A program made the translations under genes and the position numbers. Positions 46,651 through 55,547 of a DNA stretch of 64,000 nt are shown in pieces (positions within the stretch are counted from its first letter, which is position 1; each line of letters begins with the position of its first letter). Under the pieces are notes generated by a model. It had not been told where the DNA came from and searched no databases. It saw nothing but the letters and a program-made list of their open reading frames with translations. Where the stretch lies: NCBI GenBank assembly GCA_001314865.1, contig LJZR01000004.1:166321-230320 (forward strand), in the 5' to 3' direction. The DNA is from Phormidesmis priestleyi Ana. Its GTDB lineage: Bacteria > Cyanobacteriota > Cyanobacteriia > Phormidesmidales > Phormidesmidaceae.

Positions 46651-47724
46651 TTAGCGGAACGGAGGAGAATAGAGAAGGCCGCCGTCTGACCAGAGTGCAT
46701 TTTGGCCGCGTGGCAGCTTAAATACCGATCCTTCACCCAAATTGCGCTCGTAGATTTCGCCATAGTTACCGACTGCTGCAACTGCCCGAGCAGCAAAGTC
46801 ATTCGGCAAGCCCATGTCGGTGCCCAAGGTGCCCTCAGCTCCGATAAAGCGGAGTACGTTAGGATCTTCGCTAGAAGAAGCCTCTGCAATATTGGCGGAA
46901 GTCAGGCCCAGTTCTTCAGCTTCAATCAGCGCGTAGGTCACCCATTTGACTGTGTCAAACCAGGCAGAGTCGTTGTTAATAGTCACAGGCCCTAATGGCT
47001 CCTTAGACATGGTGACTTCTAGCAGCTCATGCTCATCGGGGTTAGAGAGCGTGCTGCGGCGAGCAACTAGCTGAGACTTATCAGAGGTCATCCCTTCACA
47101 GCTGCCAGCTTCGTAGGCAGCGTAGGCTGCATCGGCATCTTGGAAGGTTTGAGGCTCAAAACTTACCCCGAGTTGACGCATTTGGTCGGTGAGGTTTAGC
47201 TCAGTGGTGGTTCCGGTTTCTACACATACTGACTTACCTTCAAAGTCAGCGAGTTCAGTGATGCCAGCGTCGGCACGCACCATCATGCCCTGACCATCAT
47301 AAAAAGTCGTGGGGGCAAACTCCATACCCACGGACGTATCCCGACTAATTGTCCAGGTTGTGTTGCGCGCCAGCATATCGACTTCGCCACCTTTGAGCGC
47401 TTCAAATCGCTCGGTAGAGTCCAAGTCACGGTATTCAACCGCGGTTGGATCGTCAAACAAAGCAGCGGCTACAGCCTTACAGGTATCAACGTCAATACCT
47501 GCGTACTCGCCGCCTTCAACAAAGCTAAACCCAGGAATTCCACCATCTACACCGCAAACTAGCTGGCCGCGATCTAGCACTGTTTGCAGGCGGCTATTGG
47601 CCGCTCCGCCCTGAGTCACTTCACCTGTTGCATCGCCACCTGCATCTGGCGCGCCCGGTGCACCACAGCTAACCAACGGCAATACACTGATGCTCGCAGC
47701 GAGCATTAAACCCCATCTTTTCAT
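46651..47724 (-). CDS. Amino-acid ABC transporter substrate-binding protein (AapJ/NatF-like)
   Basis: About 357 residues from the ATG at 47724. The signal peptide ends in a lipobox (VLPLVSC, C20), so it is a lipoprotein. The mature part has type II periplasmic-binding features: LVCGVDGGIPGFSFVEGGEYAGIDVDTCKAVAAALF, ARNTTWTISRDTSVGMEF and FEGKSVCVETGTTTELNL. As in AapJ it has extra cysteines. The broad-specificity Aap/Nat transporter is inferred. It is the most upstream gene of the system. Confidence 0.92.
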   Translation of the reverse strand: MKRWGLMLAASISVLPLVSCGAPGAPDAGGDATGEVTQGGAANSRLQTVLDRGQLVCGVDGGIPGFSFVEGGEYAGIDVDTCKAVAAALFDDPTAVEYRDLDSTERFEALKGGEVDMLARNTTWTISRDTSVGMEFAPTTFYDGQGMMVRADAGITELADFEGKSVCVETGTTTELNLTDQMRQLGVSFEPQTFQDADAAYAAYEAGSCEGMTSDKSQLVARRSTLSNPDEHELLEVTMSKEPLGPVTINNDSAWFDTVKWVTYALIEAEELGLTSANIAEASSSEDPNVLRFIGAEGTLGTDMGLPNDFAARAVAAVGNYGEIYERNLGEGSVFKLPRGQNALWSDGGLLYSPPFR

Positions 47725-47862
47725 ATCAAACCTCACGCAGTTCTAAATCTAGGGAAACAATCTAAAAATATTGGCTCCTATATCTGACGGCTTGCAAGCT
47801 GACACAATAGATATGAGTAACCCTCAGCAGCGAATCTCATCACAAAGTCACAAAAGATTTTT

Positions 47863-48108
47863 ATGCCTTCGGCTGAAGTTGATTGTAATTTCTTACAATC
47901 ATCAACAAACTTAGAGATCGCTATTAAAGGTCGTTTAGTTCATATTGAACAAATTATCGAGAAGTCTTGGAGTAAGGCTTTCGCAATTATCGGCAATCGC
48001 ATCAACATTGCACCGTCAGACACACTGAGCAGCAATTGCGCTCAACCTTATCATTATTTTTACAGAGAAATTCGGAGCTTTCTTAAAGTCACCAATGAGA
48101 TTGCATAA
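47863..48108 (+). CDS. Small hypothetical protein
   Basis: An 81-residue open frame (MPSAEVDCNFLQSST...) starting at ATG. It has a mixed composition with a possible helix and no known motif. It is divergent from the transporter operon, so its promoter region is shared with that of the binding protein. No family is recognised; coding status is doubtful. Confidence 0.3.
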   Translation: MPSAEVDCNFLQSSTNLEIAIKGRLVHIEQIIEKSWSKAFAIIGNRINIAPSDTLSSNCAQPYHYFYREIRSFLKVTNEIA

Positions 48109-48188
48109 AATTACAGAATTGTCATAAACCCAGTCAGTGCTGATACTATCGCTAGCCATAAATGATGGATGAAGAGAACAAAACAGCC

Positions 48189-48248
48189 GCTGAGTAATTT
48201 GCTGAGTAATTTGCTGAGTAATTTGCTGAGTAGTTTGCTGAGTAAGGT
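48189..48248. repeat. 5 x 12-bp intergenic tandem repeat
   Basis: Five units of GCTGAGTAATTT. On the minus strand one frame is open (NYSA repeats) but no convincing gene includes it. Confidence 0.9.
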
Positions 48249-48305
48249 TTAGTCAATAACAGGATGAAAATAGGTAACGTAAAAGACAAACCTATAAAAA
48301 CAAAC

Positions 48306-48515
48306 CTATGCCTGCTGAGACATTTCGCGAATGAGGGGCATACGGCTGCTGATGTACTGGCTAATCGCAGGCAGGTGGTTAGGATCAAAAGCAGGATCAG
48401 ACTGAAGCGAATCAATGAGCGATCGCACCAAGTTAGAGTCGTCTAACGCAGAAAGTCGGTTGCCTGGAAAGGACTCTACTACAGACCAAAGCTGACGGAG
48501 GAGACGAATGTCCAT
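48306..48515 (-). CDS. Small conserved cyanobacterial protein, unknown function
   Basis: The 69-residue protein (MDIRLLRQLWSVVESFPGNR...) is polar, predicted helical (LVRSLIDSLQSDPAFDPNHLPAISQYISSRMPLIREM) and lacks a membrane segment. Its composition and clean start look like a real gene, and small proteins of this type occur in other cyanobacteria, but I cannot name the family. Confidence 0.6.
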   Translation of the reverse strand: MDIRLLRQLWSVVESFPGNRLSALDDSNLVRSLIDSLQSDPAFDPNHLPAISQYISSRMPLIREMSQQA

Positions 48516-48739
48516 ATAAAACCTTTAGATTATCTTTAGGTTTACCCTAAATTAGGGACATGTGATCAGCTGCTGCGGTTTAAGACACCCTTCTTAACAC
48601 CTTTTTTAATCAGCAGTTAAGCAGCAGCAAGGGGGCTCTGGCAGGGTAACAACCAACAGGCACCCTATGTTTGCAAGCATATGTGTAGAATTTGAAAGCT
48701 CCGCATTCTAGTTCTTTGACTGCTTTTTTTGACTTGCTT

Positions 48740-50137
48740 ATGAAACTGCTATGCATTAGTAACGGTCATGGAGAAGACGTAATCGCCCTGCGCATTCTAA
48801 AGCCGCTACGCCAAATGCAGCCCGATTTTGCACCCGATTTTGCGCCCCATTTAGAATCCCATTTAGAATTAAGTGCGCTGCCTATTGCCGGGACGGGGGA
48901 AGCCTATCGGGCTGCTGATGTGCCAATCGTGGGGCCGGTTCAGGCAATGCCCTCGGGTGGGTTTCTCAACCGCAGTTTGAAAGAGCTTGCTCGCGATATG
49001 AGGCAGGGCTTACTCTCCTTAACGCGATCGCAAATTACTGCTATCAAAGCCTGGGCCAAAACCGGCGACATCGTGTTGGCAGTGGGCGATATTGTACCGT
49101 TGCTATTTGCCTATTTAAGCGGACGGCCTTATATCTTTGTCGGCACTGCTAAGTCAGAATACTGGCTGCGCGATGAGCGCGGTAAACTGCCCATTACGCA
49201 GGCCTTTCCAGCTAGCCTCTGCGCGCAGCTAGAGGGATGGTCAGGCTCAGTGTATCTGCCTTGGGAGCGCTGGCTGATGTCGCGCGATCGCGCCTTGGCC
49301 TTATTTGTGCGGGATAACCTCACTGCCCATCAGCTGCAAACGCTGGGTATTGCGGCCCAGTGTGCTGGCAACCCCATGATGGATGGGCTCACATCCACTG
49401 GCCAGCTCACAGCGCTACTCAAGCCGCTGCGCCAGCTGCCGCCTGCCCCCCAAATTGATGCGATCGCACCCAATGGCACAGCCAAAGCCACCGCCCTTTA
49501 TGTCACCCCAAAACAGCAGCTCAATCCACCGCTCACCCTAGCGTTGCTCCCCGGATCTAGAGCGCCTGAAGCCTACCAAAACTGGGAGCGCATTTTAGCG
49601 GCGGCCCCCAGCTTGAGCCACAGCTTTCCCTATCGCCCGCTGATTTTGCTAGCCGCGATCGCCCCTTCTCTGTCACTCACGCAGCTCCAAACCCGCCTGT
49701 CTGACTGGCACCCTGTCCCCACCGCTCGTCCCTACCTCACCTTTACCCAAGGCAACCTCACCCTACTGATTATCACCGACGCCTATAGCGACTGCCTGCA
49801 CGAAGCTGACCTGGCGATCGCCACCGCTGGAACCGCGACCGAACAATTCGTCGGCCTTGGCAAACTCGCCATTACCCTCCCTGGGCCCGGCCCTCAGTTC
49901 ACCGAGTCGTTTGCCACGGTTCAAGCTAAAATGCTCGGCCCCGCCGTCCAAATCGTTTACAACCCTGAAGAAATCGGCCCTACTCTCACCAAAATCCTCA
50001 ACGACCCCGACCGCCTTCAGCTCATTTACCAAACCGGCAAACAGCGAATGGGAGCGCCCGGCGCAGGCAGCGCGATCGCCCGCCAAATTAGCCAAATCCT
50101 GAAAACCCTGTCATCTCCAATCCAAAATAAAACATGA
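48740..50137 (+). CDS. Lipid-A-disaccharide-synthase-related protein (TIGR03492-type)
   Basis: About 465 residues from the ATG at 48740 ([13 protein letters not shown]). It resembles LpxB in fold and matches the cyanobacterial TIGR03492 group: [50 protein letters not shown] and [26 protein letters not shown]. True LpxB belongs to lipid A synthesis; this group's product is unknown. Its stop overlaps the proA start by 4 bases (ATGA), so both are co-translated. [16 protein letters not shown] duplication lies near the N-terminus. Confidence 0.85.
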   Translation: MKLLCISNGHGEDVIALRILKPLRQMQPDFAPDFAPHLESHLELSALPIAGTGEAYRAADVPIVGPVQAMPSGGFLNRSLKELARDMRQGLLSLTRSQITAIKAWAKTGDIVLAVGDIVPLLFAYLSGRPYIFVGTAKSEYWLRDERGKLPITQAFPASLCAQLEGWSGSVYLPWERWLMSRDRALALFVRDNLTAHQLQTLGIAAQCAGNPMMDGLTSTGQLTALLKPLRQLPPAPQIDAIAPNGTAKATALYVTPKQQLNPPLTLALLPGSRAPEAYQNWERILAAAPSLSHSFPYRPLILLAAIAPSLSLTQLQTRLSDWHPVPTARPYLTFTQGNLTLLIITDAYSDCLHEADLAIATAGTATEQFVGLGKLAITLPGPGPQFTESFATVQAKMLGPAVQIVYNPEEIGPTLTKILNDPDRLQLIYQTGKQRMGAPGAGSAIARQISQILKTLSSPIQNKT

Positions 50138-51465
50138 CCACTCAAACCATTTTGCCGCTCACCACCATCGCCCAACAAACCCAACAGGCCGCCCGCCAAC
50201 TCGCGCAGCTCAGCGAAACCGATAAAAACGCCCTGATTGAATCTGTCGCCCAGTCCCTAGAAGCCGCCACCGACGAAATCATCACCGCCAACCAGCAAGA
50301 TCTCACCACCGCCCTCGCCAATAACCTCGCAAAACCCCTCTATGGTCGCCTAAAGCTTGACAGCGTTAAGCTCAAAGCCGCCATTCAAGGCGTTCGCAGC
50401 GTTGCCATGCTCCCCGACCCCACGGGCCAAGTCACCCTGCACCGCCAGCTCGACACCGGCTTGGTACTCAAACGCATCGGCGTCCCCCTCGGCGTCCTCG
50501 GCATTATCTTTGAATCGCGTCCGGACGCCGTCATGCAAATCTCAGCCTTGGCGCTCAAATCGGGCAACGGTGTAATTCTCAAAGGTGGTCGCGAAGCCAT
50601 TCACTCCTGTACCGCCCTTGTCAAAGCAATCCGCCAAGGCATTACTGAGGCGGGCTGCGATCCCAATGTGGTTCAGCTCCTCACCACCCGAGAAGAAACC
50701 AACGCTCTTCTCGCCCTCGATAAATATGTAGACCTCATTATTCCTCGCGGATCTAACGCCTTTGTGCAGTATGTTCAAAACAATACCCGTATTCCTGTGC
50801 TTGGCCATGCCGACGGTATTTGTCACCTATATATAGATGAAGCCGCTGATATTGAACAATCCACACGCATCGCGGTGGATTCCAAAGCCAACTATCCTTC
50901 TGCCTGCAATGCCATCGAAACATTGCTAGTCCATCAAGACATTGCTGAAAAAGCATTGCCTGCGATCGCCCAAGCGCTACAAGCCGAAAGCGTAGCCCTG
51001 CGAGGAGATGAGAAATCTCAGCAAATTTTGAGCAATACGCCCCATCTCAATATGCTCAATATTGAGGCAGCTACTGAAGAAGACTGGGCCACCGAATACA
51101 GCGACCTCATCCTCGCCATTCGAGTTGTCGATTCATTAGCCGCTGCCATTGATCATATTAGTGAGTATGGATCGCGACATACAGAGGCGATCGCCACTAC
51201 AAACCCATCTGCCGCCGAGACCTTTTTATCCCAAGTAGATGCCGCCAACGTGTACCACAACTGCTCTACTCGCTTTGCCGACGGCTTCCGCTATGGCTTT
51301 GGCGCAGAAGTCGGCATCAGCACCCAAAAAATGCCCCCTCGCGGCCCTGTCGGACTAGAAGGCCTGGTTACTTACAAATACCAGCTCATCGGCGATGGCC
51401 ATATCGTCAGCACCTACTCCGGCGAAAATGCCAAACCCTTTACTCACAGCGATTTGCCCTTGTAG
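50134..51465 (+). CDS. proA: Gamma-glutamyl phosphate reductase
   Basis: The 443-residue enzyme reduces gamma-glutamyl phosphate with NADPH, the second step of proline synthesis. Typical blocks are [35 protein letters not shown] and the catalytic cysteine motif [15 protein letters not shown], then [20 protein letters not shown]. It overlaps the preceding gene by 4 bases and is followed by folB. Confidence 0.96.
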   Translation: MTTQTILPLTTIAQQTQQAARQLAQLSETDKNALIESVAQSLEAATDEIITANQQDLTTALANNLAKPLYGRLKLDSVKLKAAIQGVRSVAMLPDPTGQVTLHRQLDTGLVLKRIGVPLGVLGIIFESRPDAVMQISALALKSGNGVILKGGREAIHSCTALVKAIRQGITEAGCDPNVVQLLTTREETNALLALDKYVDLIIPRGSNAFVQYVQNNTRIPVLGHADGICHLYIDEAADIEQSTRIAVDSKANYPSACNAIETLLVHQDIAEKALPAIAQALQAESVALRGDEKSQQILSNTPHLNMLNIEAATEEDWATEYSDLILAIRVVDSLAAAIDHISEYGSRHTEAIATTNPSAAETFLSQVDAANVYHNCSTRFADGFRYGFGAEVGISTQKMPPRGPVGLEGLVTYKYQLIGDGHIVSTYSGENAKPFTHSDLPL

Positions 51466-51472
51466 CGCTTTA

Positions 51473-51519
51473 TCCCTCATTCTTCATCCCTCATCCCTCA
51501 TTCTTCATCCTTTTCTTAC
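51473..51519 (+). repeat. Pyrimidine-rich CTTCATC-type leader before folB
   Basis: CATTCTTCATCCCTCATCC-type repeats fill the spacer between proA and the folB ATG, as before the genes at 1079 (minus) and 1263 (plus). Confidence 0.75.
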
Positions 51520-51879
51520 ATGGATACTATCCACATCAACGGCATCAAAGCCTTTGGCTACCTTGGCGTGCTCAAAGAAGAAAATACCTTGGGCCAGTGG
51601 TTCATTGTTGATCTTAAAATCTCTATCGATCTTTCAGCAGCGGGAAAAAGCGACGCGCTTGCAGACACGCACAGCTATGTCGAGATTGTTCAAGAAACTA
51701 CAAGGCTCATTCAAACTCAAAAATATCAGCTCATTGAGCGTTTGGCCGATGCGGTTGCAACCCACGCGCTTAAAAGCGACAGTCGCATTCAACAGATCAC
51801 CGTAAAAGTAACTAAGCCCACACCGCCTATTCCCAACTTCGCTGGCACCGTTGCTGTCGAGATTACGCGTCAGCAATAA
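51520..51879 (+). CDS. folB: Dihydroneopterin aldolase
   Basis: The 119-residue protein matches FolB of folate synthesis: INGIKAFGYLGVLKEEN with the substrate-binding Glu, SYVEIVQETTRLIQ, LIERLADAVA and the late VKVTKPTPPI with the catalytic lysine. Length is as expected. It follows proA by 54 bases. Confidence 0.93.
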   Translation: MDTIHINGIKAFGYLGVLKEENTLGQWFIVDLKISIDLSAAGKSDALADTHSYVEIVQETTRLIQTQKYQLIERLADAVATHALKSDSRIQQITVKVTKPTPPIPNFAGTVAVEITRQQ

Positions 51880-51900
51880 CAGCGCTGCCGCCAATCCAAA

Positions 51901-51998
51901 ACTAAAGACCAGAAATTAAAGACCAGAAACTAAAGACCAGACATTAAAGACCAGAAATTAAAGACCAGAAATTAAAGACCAGACATTAAAGACCAGAT
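51901..51998. repeat. 7 x 14-bp tandem repeat
   Basis: Seven units of ATTAAAGACCAGAA with minor changes at the first and last bases. Confidence 0.96.
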
Positions 51999-52011
51999 TG
52001 AGTCACAAGCA

Positions 52012-52197
52012 GTGCTCACCCTAGCGAAGATAGCGGAGCTTGCGCCTTGGTGGAAAGGACATTTCCGTAGCAGCGAACCTTCTGTCAAACCCTCTGTCAA
52101 GCCTTCTGTCAAGCCTTCTGTCAAGCCCTCTGTCAAGCCCTCTGTCAAGCCTTCTGTTAAGAGGTGCGAGCAGCAGGGCTTTGGTATATTGGGTTAG
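52012..52197 (+). CDS. Candidate small basic protein with PSVK repeats (doubtful)
   Basis: A 61-residue frame opening with GTG and containing seven PSVK units. It is listed because the 12-bp unit preserves its frame; there is no ribosome-binding site of note and no known homologue, so it may be non-coding. Confidence 0.2.
   Translation: MLTLAKIAELAPWWKGHFRSSEPSVKPSVKPSVKPSVKPSVKPSVKPSVKRCEQQGFGILG
52078..52161. repeat. 7 x 12-bp tandem repeat
   Basis: Seven CCTTCTGTCAAG-like units with a C/T alternation. Confidence 0.95.
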
Positions 52198-52264
52198 GCA
52201 AACTTAAAACAAGACCACTTGTTGGGGTATCCTTTTGAGGAAATTCACCCAAGACATGCGTGCA

Positions 52265-52329
52265 ACCAGAAAGCAAAACCAGAAAGCAAAACCAGAGAGC
52301 AGAACCAGAAAGCAAAACCAGAAAGCAGA
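52265..52329. repeat. 5 x 13-bp tandem repeat
   Basis: Five units of ACCAGAAAGCAAA with A/G changes. Confidence 0.95.
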
Positions 52330-52503
52330 ACAAGCGACCAAAGTAAAGTACTTATGCGTAGCATTAGAAACGATTGAAGTCTGTGTAAACAGTCACTGTA
52401 AATTCATCTGAAACTGTCAATTAAACCTGTATTCTTATGCAGGATCACTGATACTCTCAGCGATCTTCAATCACGTTTGACTAATGTTTAGAAAGTTTTG
52501 CTC

Positions 52504-52581
52504 AAAAGTTTTGATCATGAATTTTGCCTAAAAGTTTTGATCATGAATTTTGCCCAAAAGTTTTAATCACGAATTTTGCCC
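52504..52581. repeat. 3 x 26-bp tandem repeat
   Basis: Three units beginning AAAAGTTTTGATCATGAATT; the third has two changes (AATCACG). The array ends about 70 bases before the start of the FAD oxidoreductase gene. Confidence 0.95.
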
Positions 52582-52652
52582 ATGTAAAGCAGCTACCTTA
52601 GCCCCCTTTTAATTCTCAGTTCTTTCTTCAGTGCCCCTCCAGAGATAGCTTT

Positions 52653-54644
52653 ATGCGCGAGTGCTTCCTTTTTTTGTGTGTTGGCGCAACCCTGCTAACA
52701 ACGCTGGGCGCGGCTCCCGGAACAGTGCGCCGAGCGATCGCACAAACCGAACCGACGCCACCCATGATAGCCGCCTCCACCGTGGGCATCGGCGCCACTG
52801 CTGACTCTACTTGCCCAACCATCCCAAATGCACGCAACTACGATGTCATTGTGTTTGGCGACGAAGTACCGGGCGTGATGACGGCCTTGCAGGTACAGCG
52901 AGAACTTAAGGCTAAAGGCCACAGCAGTCGGGTTGCCATCATCACAGAAGGCAATACTAACAACAGCCTGGGAGGGCATTTGGTCAGAGGCGGACTCGCC
53001 TATCTTGACCGGAACCAAGTACCGCCTGCTTTGCGATCGCGCTATGGCGTTTTTGGTCAGCCCAGTCGTCTCTATCAAGAATTTTTGCGCTTAGGTCAGG
53101 TCAACACCATTGCCCTAGACAGCGCTATCGTCTCACGCGGCTTCTCTAGAGCCCTGCAAAGCAGCGGCATTGAAGTGATTGATAAAGTGAGCCTGGGCAG
53201 CGTTCAAACCGCTGGCTCAAAAGTATGTGCCCTAACGGCCAGCGGCAGAACCTACAGCGCCGAACAATTTATTGATAGCAGTCAGGCCGGAGAATTGGCC
53301 GCTGCCAGCGGCGTAGAAATGATGAGGGGGCTAGAAGCATTAGGCTTTCCAGACAGCGCCTTGAGCTTGGGGCTCATGATTGACCTTTACGATGTCACGG
53401 TCGATCAGTTTGCGCAGATGGAAAAAGATCTCATTTACCGCTACTTTGACCCGCAAGACCGAGCCGCTCAGCGCTGGCTAAACAATGCAGCAGGCGGCGA
53501 TCCGGTGAAGCGTCAAGAGCTACTAAAGAGCATGGTAGACTTCAACGGCCAACCCAAGCTGCTACATCGGGGCACTCCCGACTCAGCCGATGTGCGCTCC
53601 TTGGCGTTTAGCATTTTGGTGCATGGCTATTTGGAGCAAGAGTACGATCTCAAATCCTCTGGCTTCTTGTTTGATCGGGCAAATATTGCGGTTTTAAACG
53701 ACCGACTCAGCTTTAATGCGCTGCTGTTTTACGCTGACTCTGAAACGGCGCAACGGCTTAGCTTTTCAGGCGCTGTGCCTACCGCTGAAATGAAGGCCAC
53801 CGCCGACAAAATCAAAGTTCTCTTTGAAAAAATTGGCGTGCCACGCGTCGAGATTATGGACGAACTCTACATCCGTAATGCTGGGCAAATTGCCAATTCG
53901 GTAGATGAGCTTTCAGCAACGCTCATGGCCGCAGGGGGCCTGCCCGAAAATGAGGCGATCGGGACATTTGGCTACCATTTGGATGATCGTGGCGGCATTG
54001 AAGGACTAGAGGACAAAGTAGATACGACTGTGCTGCGTCTATTTAACTTTGAGCATATGCCGGTGTTTAATTACGGATTTCGCCATACGCTACCGCTCGA
54101 AAAAGAAAACTTGTCGGTACTGGGGCCTGCTTCGGGCTTTGGCGGACTCGGCACGACGGCAGGGCGCATTGTGGAATTTAATGTGAGTGTCGGAGAGGGA
54201 TTGGCGATCGCGATCGCCGATGCCATGACTGAAGAGCGATCGCTCCACAGCATTACCAATCAAGAAATTCGCCGCGATCTGAGCCAAAGAAACGGAGGGC
54301 AAGCGCCTGCCACCTACGGCTATCGCACCGACAGCTTTCGAGCCATTGCCACCTTAGAGCGACGATTTAGAGGGATTGACTACGAGCAAAACTACTTAGC
54401 CCAAGCCCAAGCCTTTATTGAACAGGGCAACCCGATAGAAGCCAATAGAAAGCTTTCGCGGGTGCTTGTGCTTAATCCTCGCAGCGCCGAAGCCTATCGG
54501 CTCAGAGGTTTAATTGAGGCCGAAGCAGGCAATCGCCCCCAGGCCCAAAGAGACCTAGAGCAGGCGATTACCCTCTATCAGGCCCAAGGCAATGTCGATT
54601 CAGCCGACTCTGTGAGAATCGCCCTAGCTGACTTGCTCGACTGA
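52653..54644 (+). CDS. Exported FAD-dependent oxidoreductase with a C-terminal TPR
   Basis: The 663-residue protein begins with a signal-peptide-like segment (FLFLCVGATLLTTLGAAPG). An FAD-dependent oxidoreductase domain starts about residue 60 (YDVIVFGDEVPGVMTALQV). The usual GxGxxG loop is changed to GDEVPG. Other blocks, EQFIDSSQAGELAAASG and GLGTTAGRIVEFNVSVGEGLAIAIADAM, fit the FAD-binding family PF12831. The last 80 residues form TPR-like helices (AQAFIEQGNPIEANRKLSRVLVLNPRSAEAYRLRGLIEAEAG). The C-terminus overlaps the next gene by 21 bases (convergent). Confidence 0.78.
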   Translation: MRECFLFLCVGATLLTTLGAAPGTVRRAIAQTEPTPPMIAASTVGIGATADSTCPTIPNARNYDVIVFGDEVPGVMTALQVQRELKAKGHSSRVAIITEGNTNNSLGGHLVRGGLAYLDRNQVPPALRSRYGVFGQPSRLYQEFLRLGQVNTIALDSAIVSRGFSRALQSSGIEVIDKVSLGSVQTAGSKVCALTASGRTYSAEQFIDSSQAGELAAASGVEMMRGLEALGFPDSALSLGLMIDLYDVTVDQFAQMEKDLIYRYFDPQDRAAQRWLNNAAGGDPVKRQELLKSMVDFNGQPKLLHRGTPDSADVRSLAFSILVHGYLEQEYDLKSSGFLFDRANIAVLNDRLSFNALLFYADSETAQRLSFSGAVPTAEMKATADKIKVLFEKIGVPRVEIMDELYIRNAGQIANSVDELSATLMAAGGLPENEAIGTFGYHLDDRGGIEGLEDKVDTTVLRLFNFEHMPVFNYGFRHTLPLEKENLSVLGPASGFGGLGTTAGRIVEFNVSVGEGLAIAIADAMTEERSLHSITNQEIRRDLSQRNGGQAPATYGYRTDSFRAIATLERRFRGIDYEQNYLAQAQAFIEQGNPIEANRKLSRVLVLNPRSAEAYRLRGLIEAEAGNRPQAQRDLEQAITLYQAQGNVDSADSVRIALADLLD

Positions 54645-55157
54645 TCTATCAATGCGGGACTGGGTAATTACGCCTCGCGCTTTTTTAAGTTCACTGGGCG
54701 AGCCATTCACCCTCACACAAAAGGAGCGAGGAATATCAGGATTTCCTTTTTTCTTTTGAGCGAGCGGCTGGTTGGCTAGTGCCTGCTTACCTGAGAGCCA
54801 ACCCAAGAGACCGCCTGCCAAGGTTAAGCCCACTGCCAGCAGTCGAGTAAAACTGCTATCGGCAGCAATATCGGTCCAGGTTGCGATACTGGTCACCACC
54901 AAAATACTAATTAGCGCACCGTAAAAGCCACCTAGTAAAAAACCGGCTTCACCCCCGATGGTTGTCCCTATCGCTTCTACATCGGCTTCAGGATCAGTAT
55001 ATCCTTCCACCAAAACCTTGGGCTCGGCAATACCCGTAGCCAAAATAGCGGTACGAGCCTCAACAGCCGACTCTCTTGTTTTAAACACACCCACAATATT
55101 ACTGTGTTGGGGTGACGGGGTTTTGGCAGCCATTTGCGCCGGAATTTGAGCAGTCAT
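54624..55157 (-). CDS. Membrane protein of general-stress type with N-terminal Gly-zipper-like segment
   Basis: About 177 residues from the ATG at 55157, preceded by GGAG (55167-55170 on this strand). An N-terminal domain (NIVGVFKTRESAVEARTAILATGIAEPKVLVEGYTD) is followed by two hydrophobic segments (GFLLGGFYGALISILVVTSIATW and LLAVGLTLAGGLLGWLSG) and a basic tail. It resembles cyanobacterial general stress or DUF1269-type proteins. The 3' end overlaps the FAD oxidoreductase gene. Confidence 0.68.
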   Translation of the reverse strand: MTAQIPAQMAAKTPSPQHSNIVGVFKTRESAVEARTAILATGIAEPKVLVEGYTDPEADVEAIGTTIGGEAGFLLGGFYGALISILVVTSIATWTDIAADSSFTRLLAVGLTLAGGLLGWLSGKQALANQPLAQKKKGNPDIPRSFCVRVNGSPSELKKARGVITQSRIDRSVEQVS

Positions 55158-55547
55158 CAATGATTTCTCCATGAATACCAACAGGTACTAGAGAGCCGAC
55201 AGCCCTTGCAAAACAAGCGATATGCCGCCGACTAATATTCTTATAGATTATTCTTCTAGGTTCTGTTGTTAACGCATTAATGATGACAAAACGACTGGCA
55301 CTTATTATCTACAGCCCGATAGAGGGCAGGCAAATAAATAGACTCACGTTGTCCTTATGCTCTCTCATTATCTCTCAGCCAAACGCTAGAGGCTTCTCGA
55401 CTTTTCTCTCTCTCTTTCGATCATCTATCTTTTAAGCATCTATCCTGTAAGCATCTAAGTAGGTAGGTCGAATTGATTTGTAGATACTGAACGCCCCCTC
55501 AATCCCCCAAGTTTGGGGGAAGCCGGATTGCTGAGCTATTTATTCTG
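55158..55547. other. Intergenic region with a CCCCCAA hairpin
   Basis: Nothing coding beyond an unrecognised 51-codon frame near 55280. It contains the dispersed hairpin TCCCCCAA-GT-TTGGGGGA at 55503-55520, just after the stop of the Gfo/Idh/MocA gene, where it may aid termination. Confidence 0.6.
55503..55520. repeat. Dispersed CCCCCAA hairpin element
   Basis: An 8-bp stem around a 2-base centre. A similar CCCCCAAGATTGGGGG element occurs near 62300; the same kind of hairpin is scattered through many cyanobacterial genomes. Confidence 0.6.

Larger units (their letters stand above)
51880..52652. other. 773-base intergenic region made mostly of four different tandem arrays
   Basis: 14-bp, 12-bp, 13-bp and 26-bp arrays follow one another (see separate entries). 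Between them is AT-rich filler, with no clear gene, tRNA or terminator. A small open frame at 52012-52197 runs through the 12-bp array. Confidence 0.85.

Noticed and set aside
48152..48415. NYSA-repeat frame on the minus strand
   Set aside because: It arises from the 12-bp array and overlaps the better 48306-48515 gene in a different frame.
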